Positions 12,076 through 23,000 of a DNA stretch of 64,000 nt are shown here, one piece after another. A program made the translations under genes and the position numbers. The notes beneath the pieces are model-generated. The model was not told the DNA's origin. It saw only the letters and a list, made by a program, of their open reading frames with translations, and searched no databases. The stretch spans positions 74,911,873 through 74,975,872 of the forward strand of contig NW_022098076.1 in assembly GCF_002288925.2 (NCBI RefSeq). Direction: 5' to 3'. Source of the DNA: Delphinapterus leucas. Lineage: Eukaryota > Chordata > Mammalia > Artiodactyla > Monodontidae. Position 1 is the stretch's first letter; the number at the start of each line of letters is the position of its first letter.

Positions 12076-13639
12076 ATTAAAAATGGTGAGCTGAGGACTA
12101 CTGGTATCCACAAGGGAGTGGTCATAAAATGGTTAAACAGTAAGGTTCCCAAATTGCTACAGGTCCTGAGGAATGAACAACTGATCCATTTCTAGCCAAG
12201 TCTCCAAATAAGAACTTCCTTTTCCCGCCAAAAAGAATTTGGAATGATCCTCCCAGTCTGGCAGCTGGGGATGCTGGGAGTCTGAAGTCTTAATGCCTAG
12301 ATTAGCTGGAGAGCTGCTGCAGGTCCAAGCTTTTTTGCACAGTTTATTACTAGGCTAGGGTTTGCTTTTTTTAAAAAAAATTAAACAAACTGAGCAATTT
12401 GAGCTTTAGTAAGTGAGCCCTGGAGATGTAGGGTAAGCTGTGGGATGCACAGGTGAGGACAGAGGAGCTGCGAGCGCAGCTTGGTGGACAGGCCAAGACT
12501 CAACAGTCTGTTCTCTAAAAGTTGAGGCTTTTTACTACTTTGGTGGGAAGGGAAACTGGCAGACGATATGAGACGCCCACCCCGACCCACAGCCTCCTGG
12601 TTGCATTGGATAGGTAATGTTACCTGTTCAGTTAAATGTCAGGAGATCTCATGGTGGAGTTGGGGCTTTGCCTGCCTCATCAAACCCTTTGAGCATCTTC
12701 ACACAACTCACAAAGTGTTGCAGGTTCAGGTTATTGCTTCCAGGCTGTGAGAACCTTGCCTGACAATCAGACAAGATTCTGGCCTCTAGAGCTGCAACAC
12801 CACCCAAGGTGCCCTCTTTTGGTGTTCTGTCTTTGCCCAGCTTTTTGGCCCTCTGGGAGGGCCATGTTTGACACAGGGGCTGGTGTGCAAAGTCAGTGGT
12901 GGGTCCGAGGAGAGAGTGATTCTCTCTTTTGGTGCTGGAGACTCCATCTCCTCCTAGGGAGGTCAGGGAAGGTCCCCGAGAGGGTGAGGCTTCAAGAAGG
13001 TCCCCAGGAAGGTGAGGAACATTTTCTGGATGAATACAGGTGTTTCAGGCAGACAGAACTGTTTTTGAAAAGGCACAGAAGGATGAAACAGCCTGGTGAA
13101 GTCACGGAGCTGTGAGTAGATGATGACTAAAGCGTAGTGTGTTAAGTCTAAAGGCTTACGTTTAACGATTGGCATTGGTTTTAGGGTGAAACTGTCTTAT
13201 GCTCCACCACCCGCTCATTCCTGCCATCCCAGAGTCTATTCCTGTTCAGCATATCTTTAACAAGGCTTTCTTCCTTGCCCTTTGGTCTTCTGAACCACCT
13301 GAATGTTGGTTACAGTTGATAGCTTGGCAGGTTTTTTCTCCTTCCTTAGTGGGACCTAAACTAAATGGTGCATCTTACAACGAATGCACTTTAGATTTGA
13401 TGAATTATCATTTAGTTGGTTGACGTACTTACATTTACTTCTCCAAATCCATTGAAGCAACACCATCTTCAGGCTTTCATTTCCGTCTCTCTAGTTTCTC
13501 TTGGTTTCTTTCCTTTTTCCTATCATAGTTCTCAGCTTACACAGATGTAAGTTAGCTACCTGTCAATCTTCATGAAATTAACATGCTTAAGGCTCATTTT
13601 ATGTTTGATAATCTCTACCTCTATAATGAATTATAGACT
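12076..13639. other. Unique non-coding stretch
   Basis: No exon or repeat recognised. An AT-rich run (T7 then A9) lies near 12362-12385. The 122-codon frame at 12747-13115 has no recognisable content. Confidence 0.5.
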
Positions 13640-14030
13640 AGGATCAATATGCAACACGTTTTAAGAGGATAGTTTGAGGCAGTGAAAAATTAGAAACGGA
13701 CTAAGTAGTCAACAATAAAGGATAGGTTTAATGAATCATGATACACCCATAGGATAGCAAGCCATCTACTATAAAAAATTGTGTTGGCAAAAAAAAAAAA
13801 AAAAAAATTGTGTTGGCAAAGATCTACATAACTGACAGGAGAAATGTTCATGTCTTATTGATATATCAAAAAAGCAGGTGAGATGTGGTATGACCCTGAT
13901 TAGGCTGAAATATTTATATACAGATACATACACAAAATATGAGTTTTATTTTCTTTTGTGCTTTTTCTTTACTTTGCACATTTCTACAGTGAACATGTAC
14001 TGCTTTTATAATCAAAAAAATCTGTTAAAT
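13640..14030 (+). repeat. Old L1 (L1M-type) 3' fragment
   Basis: Text parallels ancient L1 3' ends: 'caacaataaaggataggtttaatgaatcatgatacacccata', 'ctataaaaaattgtg', 'gatctacataactgac', and a late 'tactttgcacatttctac'. It is interrupted at 13776-13820 by a poly(A)-only insertion. Confidence 0.65.
13776..13820 (+). mobile_element. Poly(A)-only insertion flanked by a direct repeat
   Basis: The block AAATTGTGTTGGCAA occurs twice (about 13777-13790 and 13805-13819), separated only by a run of A. This is the structure expected of a target-primed insertion so heavily 5'-truncated that only the tail remains. The host is the surrounding old L1. Duplication by replication slippage is the alternative. 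Confidence 0.6.
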
Positions 14031-14973
14031 TCATTACACATATTCGAGAGGTGGGAAATTCTTCACTGTGACTTTTTAGGGTCAGGCAGGACTTCTTTAA
14101 CTTTTGTTGGAATTTTACAGCCCTAAAAACAGAAACTAAGAGTTTTACAGACTGTTTCCTGAAGACAGGGCCATTAGGTGTGGCAGGAGGAAAGCCAATG
14201 CGGTGCTGAGCTTCATCAAGAAGGATACTGAAACCAGAAGTCATTGCCCTGCCCTCCTCATACAGACTGTGATGTCACAACATGCTACTTGCTGGGTCTC
14301 ACGTAAAAATAATAGAGAGGCTCACCCCATAATCCAGTTTAATGGAAGACATTCTGTCTGCTTTTACAGAGGATTCCCCATACTGAAACTATGGAGGCTG
14401 AGGAGTTATATATGGTGCATATTTATGAAGCTCTCCAGGGTTGGAAGAGGACAAACACGAATATGATTTTCAACACCTTCTTATGAGAAAAAGTGAACAT
14501 CCCGAGCACGAAATGGGTAATTTTAGAAAAGAATTTAAAAGGACACATACTTTACAGAGCCATTAATACCTTCTATAGAGATGATTACCTTCCAGAGGTG
14601 CTACAGGTGGGTCACAGAAAAGCCTAAGTGAAATTAGTGGAGTAGGACTATGTCCCTAACTTGGTGGCTTCCAGCCTTTTTATGCACTTGTGGCATCATA
14701 TTGGAGACACACTTGATGTCATTAAAGACCTCAAGATAGCACTAATGAGCCGTTAACGACTACAGTGCAGTCATCAACAGCAGTATAATAATGTCTTTCA
14801 GTATGTATGAAAGCATCCAGTCTCCTCGTAAATGGCTTCTGTTCTTTTCAGTGCTGTGGTCCTTATGAGTAGAACTCTCTATTACCCTGACACACTCTGT
14901 TACATTCTCTCCAGTGGATTTTTATGTGTTCCACTGAACATGGGCTCCTTCCTCAGGACTTAACCTCTGTCCC
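14031..14973. other. Unique non-coding stretch
   Basis: No gene or repeat could be assigned. Text at 14660-14760 ('ttccagcctttttatgcactt') faintly recalls old hAT ends but lacks terminal repeats. Confidence 0.4.
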
Positions 14974-15359
14974 TGTTATGGGCTGAATGTGTGTGTCCCC
15001 CCAGATTTATATGTTGAAACCCTAACTCCCAATGTAATGGTATTTGGAGATGGGACTTTTGGGAGGTCATTAGGTTTAGATGAAGTCGTGGGGCCCCCAT
15101 GATGGGATTAGTGTCCTTATGAGAAGAGGAAGAGAGATCAGCTCTCTCTCTATTCCCATGTGCAGGCACCAAGGAAAGGCCATGTGAGCACACAATGAGA
15201 AGGCAGCCACCTGCAAGCCAGAAAGAAGGTTCTTACCAGAACCCGACCATACTGCGACCCTGGACTTCTAGCCTCCAGAACTGTGAGAAAATAAATGTCT
15301 GTTGTTTAAGCCACTCAGTCTATGGTATTTTGTTTCAGCAGCCCAAGCAGACTAAGACA
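14974..15359 (+). mobile_element. MaLR (MLT1-type) solo LTR
   Basis: The element begins TG and ends CA. The exact 5-bp duplication GTCCC lies on both sides (14969-14973 and 15360-15364). Internal landmarks are 'atatgttgaaaccctaactcccaatg', 'ggtatttggagatgggac', 'gtccttatgagaagagg', 'cctccagaactgtgagaaaataaatgtctgttgtttaagcc' (AATAAA at about 15290) and 'tatggtattttgtttcagcagccc'. No internal region or second LTR is nearby, so the provirus was reduced to a solo LTR. Confidence 0.9.
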
Positions 15360-16826
15360 GTCCCCTTACCCACAGCAAGCTGTACTACTTGCTAAACTGA
15401 GTCACCCAATATCGTCAGCTCAGAGAACTACATGACCATCACTGCCCTACCAGCGTGTATACTCCAGTGCAGCAAAAATAAATATCACGCTTATTCAGAT
15501 TCGGTGGCTCACTGGTGAAGGTCAGGGGGATAGTGGTTTTGCACCACTGTCCCAGCCTGTGAAGGCTGGCTCCAGCATATGGTCAGAGAGCTTGTAACAC
15601 TGGGCTACCTGTACTTTTGTTCTGACCTAGGATGACACTTCTTATGTCTTTGCTAAACAAATATTTGTAAAATGAATGAGTGAGGTATTCTTGGTGTTTC
15701 AGAGGTCTCATTGTCTGTAGATATTTCTTTGGTTGTATCTCTGGAAATCTCTGGGGTTTTGACAATTCATCCATTCTTTTTTTCTAGTTCCTATTGCCCA
15801 ACCCTATGTATAGAATGAGAAAATGGGCCAGGGTGAGGAATGCCACATTCAGGTGAGAGAGGACTTAGTTGAGGGGAGACCATTAATTAGAGGAGTCTTC
15901 CTCCTTAGACCAGTTTCTTAGTCTTGGCTGCCAAAGCCTAACTACTTGGTAAAATAGTGGATCAAATTAAAATTGTGTATGTGTGTTGGGGGTGGCTTGT
16001 AGGCATGTATTTGCATATTGGTTAGGTTGTATATTGATGCCCTCACAGATGAAGCTCTCAAGGCTAGATCCTCATAGAATTATGACAATTCTGACAGAGT
16101 AGGGAATGTCTCTGTTGTGTGTGCTTGCCGGTGGGTGAGGGTGGAATGTGCGTATAGGTTGAAAAAATTCCCTGTTGATCCTGATTTACTCTTCACTTGA
16201 GAAAGATTCATTTAGGGAATTGTCACCTCATTTTTGCATCCTCATGAAAAGGTTGTTTCGACTTTATTTCTCTGGATCTCCTTCATCCACACTCTGGGCT
16301 CATCACTTTCTAGGGTCATTATCAGAGGGAAAAAAGCCCAGCTCATTAATAAGCTGATGCAACACCAAATGCCTGATTTTGCAGAGCAGTGTCTGGCTGT
16401 AAGAGAGGCAGGACCCATGGGTTTCTATTGTTGTAATTAAGTGCTAGATCTCAGTGGGCAGACAAGTTCCAAATCCCAAAACTGCTTTATCTTTTGCATG
16501 AGTCAGGATGGGCTGAGGTTCGAGTTTGCTGGATGAACACTCTCAGAGTCTTTGATGCAGAGATGCTGTCTGGGGAGAGATAGGATAAGGCCCAGAGAGG
16601 CTGAGGGTGGTGAGGTCCGGTGGAAAGGGACAGCAGGCAACAGGTCTGATGTGGGAAGGGAGAGGCCAATCAGAAAGTGTGTGGATAAACAAGGAGAGAC
16701 CAGGGGCTTGTAAATGACCATGAGAGCAGTCCCATGTTCTCTCTTCTCCCTCCTCATAAGACAAGCTCTGTTCAGTAGCAGGAGTGTTGAACTCCGAGGG
16801 CTGAAACCCATGGAGAGGTCACTTGA
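15360..16826. other. Unique non-coding stretch
   Basis: No exon or repeat recognised. An AT-containing patch around 16325-16440 ('cattaataagctgatgcaac') could be regulatory, but this is only a guess. Confidence 0.45.
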
Positions 16827-17321
16827 TGTATTAGTTTTCTATTTGCTGCTGTAACAAGTTACCACAAACTTGGAGGCTTAAAAAACATGATTTTATTATC
16901 TTAAAGTTCTGTGATCAGAGGTCTGACACAAGAATCATTGGCCTACAAAAACCAGAACTGCATTCCTCTCTAGAGGCTTATAGGGGAGAACCTGTTTCCT
17001 GGCTTTGCCCAGCTTCTAGAAGCCACCAAGGTCCTTGGCTCAGGGTTGCCTTCCCCCTCTTCAAAACCAGCAACACTGAATCTTTTGAGGGTCCTTTCCC
17101 ACAGTCATATCATTCTCTGACTCTCCTGCCTTCCTTTTCTACTTTTAAGGACCCTGTGATTACATTGGCCCCACTTGCGTATCATCCATTCTTCCATCTC
17201 AAGTCAGCTGTTTAGTAACCTTAGTTCCATCTGCAAACTTTACTCCTCTTTGCCATGTAACTCACAGGTTCTGGGGATTGGGGCATGGTCATCTTCGGGA
17301 GCCATTATTCTGCCTTCCATA
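16827..17321 (-). mobile_element. MaLR-type LTR, reverse orientation
   Basis: Starts TGTATTAG and continues through reverse-complement MaLR landmarks: 'tttgctgctgtaacaagttaccacaaacttggaggcttaaaa', 'agttctgtgatcagaggtctgac', a 'ggaccctgtgattacattgg' block, and ends 'gggagccattattctgccttccata'. Flanking 5-mers CTTGA (16822-16826) and CTTGG (17322-17326) match at four of five positions, consistent with an aged TSD. Confidence 0.8.
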
Positions 17322-17607
17322 CTTGGTTTTTCTCCTGGTCCACTTTCACCATCCAGTGTAGGCACAGGCTGTGTGTTTTGGCAGCAACTCAGCTCCATGA
17401 ATTAAGGTCTCACAGACATCCTCCTTCTACTTGTAGTTCTACTTCTGCTTACCTTCCAGCCTGGAACACTCCTAGAAGTGCATAAGGGGTAGTTTTAGAG
17501 AAGAGTTTTAAAAGGTGTACAACTAAACATGCAACTACCATAGGACCCAGCAATTGGCATTTACTCCAGAGAAATGAAGGCTTATCTTCACATAAAAATG
17601 AATGTTT

Positions 17608-17842
17608 AGGGACTTGCCTGGTGGTCCAGTGGTTAAAAATCCGCCTACCAATGCAGGGGACGTGGTTCGATCCCTGGTTGGGGAACTAAGATCCCACATG
17701 CCGTGGGGCAAGTAAGCCCACACGCTGCAACTACTGAGCCCGCGTGCCACAACTAGAGAGAAGCCCATGTGCCACAACGAAGAGCCCGTGTGCTGCAACT
17801 AAGACTTGACACAGCCAAATAAATAAATTATATATATATAAA
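17608..17842 (+). mobile_element. CHR-1-type SINE
   Basis: tRNA-like head 'gacttgcctggtggtccagtgg'. A canonical pol III B box GGTTCGATCCC lies at 17664-17674, followed by repeats of 'ccacaactactgagccc' type and an A/T-rich tail. Flanked by the 8-bp core GAATGTTT (17600-17607 and 17843-17850), which extends with mismatches. Inserted in the ancient L1. Confidence 0.93.
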
Positions 17843-18554
17843 GAATGTTTACAGCAACTTTCTTTGTAATAGGAAAAAACTGGAAACAACTCAGATGTTC
17901 TTCAACAGGTGAATGGTTAAACAAATTGTGGTCCATCCGTATGATGGAAAACTACTCAGCAAGAAAGAGGAGGGAACGTTTGATATACACAACTACTTGG
18001 ATCAATCTCTAGAGAATTATGCAGAATATAAAAAAGCAATCTCAAAAGTTTTCCTACTGTATTACCCCATTTATATAACATTCTTTAAAAAATTTTTTTT
18101 TGAAGTATGGTTGACTTACAATGTTTTGTCAGTTTCAGGTGTACAGCAAAGTGATTCAGTGATTCAGTCAAAGTGATTCAAATTCTTTTTCAGATTCTTT
18201 TCCCTTATAGGTTATTACAAAATATTGAGTATATTTCCCTGTGCTATACAGTAGGTCCTTGTTGGTTATCTATTTTATATATAGTAGTGTGTATATGTTA
18301 ATCCCAAGCTCCTAATTTATCTCTCCCCTCTTTCCCCCTTGGTAACTATAAGTTTGTTTTCTATGTCTGTGGGTCTGTTTCCATTTTGTATATGTTTATT
18401 TGTATCTTTTTTCTTTTTAGGTTGCACATATAAGTGGTATGTGGTATTTATCTTCCTCTGTCTGGCTTACTTCACTTAGTATGATAATCTCTAAGTCCAT
18501 CCATGTTGCTGCAAATGGCATTATTTCATTCTTTTTTATGGCTGAGTGATACTT

Positions 18555-18560
<6 letters not shown>

Positions 18561-18592
<32 letters not shown>
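18561..18592. repeat. (AT)16 microsatellite
   Basis: An uninterrupted run of 16 AT units inside the minus-strand L1 ORF2 end. It adds an in-frame IY repeat to the L1 remnant and is probably length-polymorphic. Confidence 0.95.
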
Positions 18593-18598
<6 letters not shown>

Positions 18599-18936
18599 TT
18601 TTCTCTCTTTCTATCCATCTGTCGATGGACATTTAGGTTGCTTCCATGTCTTGGCTATTGTAAATAGTGCTGCAATGAACATTGGGGTGCATGTATCTTT
18701 TCAAGTTAGAGTTTTCTCTGGATATATGCCCAGGTGTGGCATTTCAGGATCCTATGGTAGCTTTATTTTATAAGGAACCTCCATACTGCTCTCCACAGTG
18801 GCTGAACAAATTTACATTCCCACCAACAGTGTAGGAGAGTTCCTTTTTCTCCACACCCTCTCCAGCATTTATTACTTGTAGACTTTTTGATGATGGCCAT
18901 TCCGATCAGTGTAAGGTGATACCTCATTGTAGTTTT

Positions 18937-19262
18937 TTTTTTAATATTTATTTATTTGGCTGCATCAGGTCTTAGTTACAGCACGTGGGATCTTTGTTGT
19001 GGCATGCAGGATCTTTCGTTGCAGCACATGGGCTCCTCGTTGCAGTGCGCAGGTTTCTATCTAGTTGTGGCACGTGGGCTCCAGGGCAGGCAGGCTCAGT
19101 AGTTGCGGTGCACGGGCTCTCTAGCTGTGGCATGAGGGCTTTAGAGCATGTGGGCTTAGTTGCCCTGTGGCATGTGGGATCTTAGTTCCCCGACCAGGCA
19201 TCGAACCCCCATCCCCTCCATTGGAAGGCGGATTCTTAACCACTGGGCCACCAGGGATGTGC
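18937..19262 (-). mobile_element. CHR-1-type SINE nested in L1
   Basis: Reads minus: the plus strand opens with T-run and 'ttatttatttggctgc' and closes 'accactgggccaccaggga'. A perfect 15-bp duplication CCTCATTGTAGTTTT flanks it (18922-18936 and 19263-19277), and the L1 text resumes exactly after it. This makes it the innermost layer of the nest. Confidence 0.95.
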
Positions 19263-20617
19263 CCTCATTGTAGTTTTGACTTACATTTCTCTAATAATTA
19301 GTGATGTTGAGCATCTTTTCATATGCCTCTTGGCCATTTGTATGTATTCTTTGGAGAAATGTCTATTTAGAGCTTCTGCCCATTTTTTTGATTGGGTTGT
19401 TTGTTTTTTTGATGTTGAGCTGTAGAAGATGTATATTTTGGTGATTAATTCCTTTTTGGTTGCATCATTTGTAAATGTTTTCTCCCGTTCTGAGGATTGT
19501 CTTTTCATTTTGTTTATGGTTTCCTTTGCCGTGCAAAAGCTTTTAAGTTTGATTAGGTTCCATTTGTTTATTTTGTTTTTATTTCCATTTCTCTAGGAGA
19601 CAGATCCAAAAAGATATTGCTGCAATTTATGGCAAAGAGTGTTCTGCTTATGTTTTCCTCTAGGAGTTTTATAGTATCTGGTCTTACATTTTGGTCTTTA
19701 ATCCATTTTGAATTTATTTTTGTGTACGGTGTTGGAGAATGTTCTAATTTCACTCTTATATGTAGCTGTCCAATTTTCCCAGCACAACTTATTGAAGAGC
19801 CTGTCTTTTCTGCATTGTATATTTTTGCCTCCTTTGTCATACATTAATTGACATAGGTGTGTGGGTTTATTTCTGGGCTTTTTATCCTGTTCCATTGATC
19901 TATATTTCTGTTTTTGTGCCAGTACCATACTGTCTTGATTACTGTAGCTTTGTAGTATAGTCTGAAGTCAGGGAGCCTGATTCCTCCAGCTTCATTTTTC
20001 TTTCTCAAGATTGCTTTGGCTATTTGGGGTCTTTCGCATTTTCATACAAATTAAAAAAAAAACTTTGTTCTAGTTCTGTGAAAAATGCCATTGGTAATTT
20101 GATAGGGATTGCATTGAATCTGTAGATTGCCTTGGATAGTATAGTCATTTTGACAATATTGATTCATCCAATCCACGAACATGGTGTACCTTTCCATCTG
20201 TTTGTGTCATCTTCAATTTATTTCATCAGCATCTTATAGTTTCTGGAGTACAGGTCTTTTTCCTCCTTAGGTAGGTTTGTTCCTAGGTATTTTATTCTTT
20301 TTGATGCAAAGGTATATAACATTCTTGAAATAACAGAATTTTAGAAATGGAGAGCAGATTGGTGGTTGCCCGGGGTTAAGGAAGGGGTAGAATGGGAGGA
20401 GGTGGGTGTGGTTCTAGAAAGGCAAGACAAGGGACCCTTGTAGTGAGGGAAATGTTCTATATCTTGACTGTATAAACAGCAGCATCCTAGTTGTGATAGT
20501 GTACTATGGTCTTGCAAGATGTAACACTGCGGGACTTAAGTAAATGGCACAGGAAATCTCTCTGTATCATTTCTTATAACTGCACATGAACCTCCTATTT
20601 TCTCAAAACTGTAGATT

Positions 20618-20843
20618 AGGGCTTCCCAGGTGGCACAGTGGTTGAGAGTCCGCCTGCAGATGCAGGGGACGCGGGTTCGTGCCCTGGCCCGGGAAGATCC
20701 CACATGCCGCGGAGCGGCTGGGCCCGTGAGCCATGGCCGCTGAGCCTGTGTGTCCGGAGCCTGTGCTCCGCAACGGGAGAGGCCACAACAGTGAGGTGCC
20801 CGTGTACCGCAAAAAAAAAAACCAAAAGACCCAAAAAAACCCA
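20618..20843 (+). mobile_element. CHR-type SINE (short cetacean form)
   Basis: Head 'gggcttcccaggtggcacag', GC-rich middle with 'gccgcggagcggctgggccc', A-rich tail broken by C and G. A perfect 14-bp duplication CAAAACTGTAGATT flanks it (20604-20617 and 20844-20857). It sits in the 3' UTR of the ancient L1. Confidence 0.96.
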
Positions 20844-21285
20844 CAAAACTGTAGATTCATGTGCAGTTGTAAGACAATTTAATTAAAAAAAAATGCTTTT
20901 GACTTACAGAGCCAGCAACAGACTTGGAGATGTTGCTGCCTTCCAAGGAGGCACAGGGGAGTTCTAGAAACCTGCACATGTGCCCTGAAGGCAGTTAGTG
21001 GGTTCAGGGCTTTGTCTCTAACTCAGCTTATGCCACTTTGGAAACATTTTGTATGTTTTTGAATATGGGCAACTAAATCATCTCCTCCAGTGCCAAGAAG
21101 TTAGTTTCACACACAGCATCAAGTGTATGGGGCCACTGAGGGTTCCAGATAAGACGGCACATCCCTCGGTAAAGGTCTGTCTGTCTTCCTTTGTCCTCTC
21201 TCACACCCTCTCTCTCATGTCTCTCCTTCCACAGACTTCACGAATTCTGCTGGGCAGAGGGTGCCTGGATGCCGGGTAGAGGGTG

Positions 21286-21366
21286 CCTGGGTGCTGGGTC
21301 TTGGTGGGGAAGTTGGAGGGGGAAGGGAGGGGAGGGGGAGGGGAGGGTAAAGGGAGGGCATGGGGC
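21286..21366 (+). repeat. G-rich tract, possible G-quadruplex
   Basis: Many runs of three or more G separated by one to four bases on the plus strand (ggggaag, ggaggggg, gggagggg, ggagggta). The density satisfies the usual G3+N1-7 quadruplex pattern several times over. Whether it folds or has a role is not visible. Confidence 0.6.
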
Positions 21367-21648
21367 TCTGTTTCTTGGGAACTACGGCCCCCCTTTCTCT
21401 CCCCCTCTCCGTTGACCGCACCCAGCCACGTGCAGGCTGTGGTGAGGGAGCCAAGGGGAGAGAGCGCTGGGTCAGCAGCACGAGGTGGCTCCTGGCTGGC
21501 TCCCGGGGTTGGCTTTGCTCAAGGCAAGAGCTGTCAACTCTGCTCTTTTGAAAATGAGCAACAAAGGGGAAAAGAAAGAAAAGAGAAAGGGAAGTGGGGG
21601 AGCCCAGGGTGGGAGCGGGGGAGGCCAGGGCGGGAGAACAGGTGGGGA

Positions 21649-21676
21649 CTATTTAAACAGAAGGCCTGACTCAGCC
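21649..21676 (+). promoter_or_regulatory. TATA-like box next to an AP-1/MARE-like site
   Basis: CTATTTAAA at 21649-21657 is followed 10 bases later by TGACTCAGC (21668-21676), a consensus AP-1 site with a MARE half-site. GC-rich DNA surrounds them. A regulatory role is only inferred from motif proximity. Confidence 0.25.
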
Positions 21677-21746
21677 GTTTTCTTTCACTGAGTTTCCAAA
21701 AGACTGTTTGTTTTAACTCCTCCAGGCGGGTGACAGGAGCGAGGCT

Positions 21747-21761
21747 GGGGGGGGGGGGGGG
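21747..21761 (+). repeat. G15 homopolymer
   Basis: Fifteen consecutive G in the GC-rich patch. Length may vary or be mis-assembled. Confidence 0.9.
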
Positions 21762-22477
21762 CCTGCATCCCCAGCCCTGGGGAGGAAGGAGCCTGGGCTT
21801 TGTGGGGGAGGGGGAGAGTGGGGGGGTGGGCAGGGCAGGCAACCTCTGGGCTCACAGCAGCCTGTCCTTCTCCAGGGACCGGGTTAGGGGTCTCATTTTG
21901 CTTACTTTCTGGTTTCTGAGTTCCAGGATAACATTTTGTCAAAACTAGGGAAACTTTGGGCCCCTTTGGGCCTTACAGAGGCTGGGGAAGTGGGGCTGAG
22001 AAGCTTGAGGAAGAGCTATGAATGCACCCTGCCCCCGAATGGAGAAGAGAAAATAAATGCCATATGTTAGAGATTCTAAAAATTGATCTAAAGACGTGTA
22101 GATGGAAAGAATGACAAAGGGTGAAGAAAACAGAATTCTCAGGCTCTCCCCAGTCTAATTATTGTAAGACACCAGAATGTTACTTTTCTCTTCCCAGAAG
22201 AATGCCTACACTTTCTGAGTACTTGGTTCCATAACTATATTCACGAACAAGGTAGAGCTTGGGACTTGTAATTAGCTCCTGACAAACCACACCTCCTGCA
22301 GGAAGGCCTCCAGGTCACCTTAAAAGGAGTTACATTTATATTTGGTTTCCTTTAGCTCTCTTTCTCTCAATGAATTTACCCTGGGCCTGCATCTATAACC
22401 CCAGAGATCAGTGACATGGTCTGTAGCCAAGAAGCACAATTTATAAATCCAGGGAGGTGTTTTTTTTTTGTTTTTTG

Positions 22478-22495
22478 GTGTGTGTGTGTGTGTGT
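22478..22495 (+). repeat. (GT)9 microsatellite
   Basis: A short GT run preceded by T-rich sequence (22459-22476). Confidence 0.9.
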
Positions 22496-22924
22496 AAGCA
22501 ACCATTCTGAAAGATAATTCCTTTCAAAAGGTTCAGCCTTATTGGGGGCACTATTACTGCCTATGACTAAATTAAGCATTTTTCGGATTTGATAGATTTC
22601 TCCCTGGGGAGTCAGGTTCAACCTGAGCTCCAGCTTGAAATAGGTTGGGTGGAACACAATGCTGTACTTCATCCAGCAAATGATTAGCATAAAGAAGAGT
22701 GTAAATAGGACTCTAGTTCATGGATGTGTTAATCCCCCACGCAGCCTGCAAGACTGTAGCCCAGGCTGACCTTATCAGGTGCCGCCCACACTCTCAGTCT
22801 CCACTCCGGACTGGGATCCTGGCCCCTTCTCTGTCTCCTCCTCTCCCCTCCACCTCCTATTCCTCCCTGGGGCTGCCTGGAATAGCTCAGCAAGGCTTTG
22901 CCTGAGCTTGTCCACTCCCACAGG

Positions 22925-23000
22925 TCAAGGAATCTTGCATTTCCCCTGCAAAGAACCAAGCACAGTGTCAGGCATACGTGCTTATTAATAAATGCCTGTT
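22925..23000 (+). repeat. MIR/L2 3'-end fragment
   Basis: Contains 'agcacagtgtcaggcatacgtgcttattaataaatgcctgttga', the shared tail block of MIR and L2. Confidence 0.6.

Larger units (their letters stand above)
18086..20312 (-). mobile_element. 5'-truncated L1, minus strand
   Basis: A younger L1 carrying the 3' part of ORF2 and the 3' UTR. A perfect 14-bp duplication TATATAACATTCTT flanks it (18072-18085 and 20313-20326). Minus-strand frames give known ORF2 C-terminal text, for example the segment with '[19 protein letters not shown]' (within 18417-18632) and '[20 protein letters not shown]' (within 19281-19508). Stops and frameshifts make it dead. The 5' end lies at about 20312. It is itself interrupted by a SINE at 18937-19262. 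Confidence 0.95.
17480..20893 (+). mobile_element. Ancient L1 3' end, host of four later insertions
   Basis: The L1 text is split. It runs 17505-17607 ('accataggacccagcaattggc'), resumes 17843-18085 ('ggaaacaactcagatgttcttcaacagg'), resumes 20313-20617 ('cagattggtggttgcccggggttaagg') and ends 20858-20893 with a short A-rich tail. The encoded trace is the C-terminal end of ORF2 plus an old-type 3' UTR. The gaps are filled exactly by a SINE, a younger reverse L1 and another SINE, each with its own TSD. The 5' edge is uncertain. Confidence 0.85.
20894..22924. other. Unique stretch with a GC-rich core
   Basis: No exon recognised. The part from about 21240 to 21900 is G-rich and holds several chance frames. 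Separate entries cover its G-tracts. The rest has no recognised repeat. Confidence 0.5.

Noticed and set aside
20603..20886. Recurrent ORFs with similar Ala/Gly/Pro-rich peptides at 5.1, 20.7, 36.7, 40.7 and 54.0 kb
   Set aside because: They are translations of the same SINE in both directions, so the apparent gene family is a repeat artefact.
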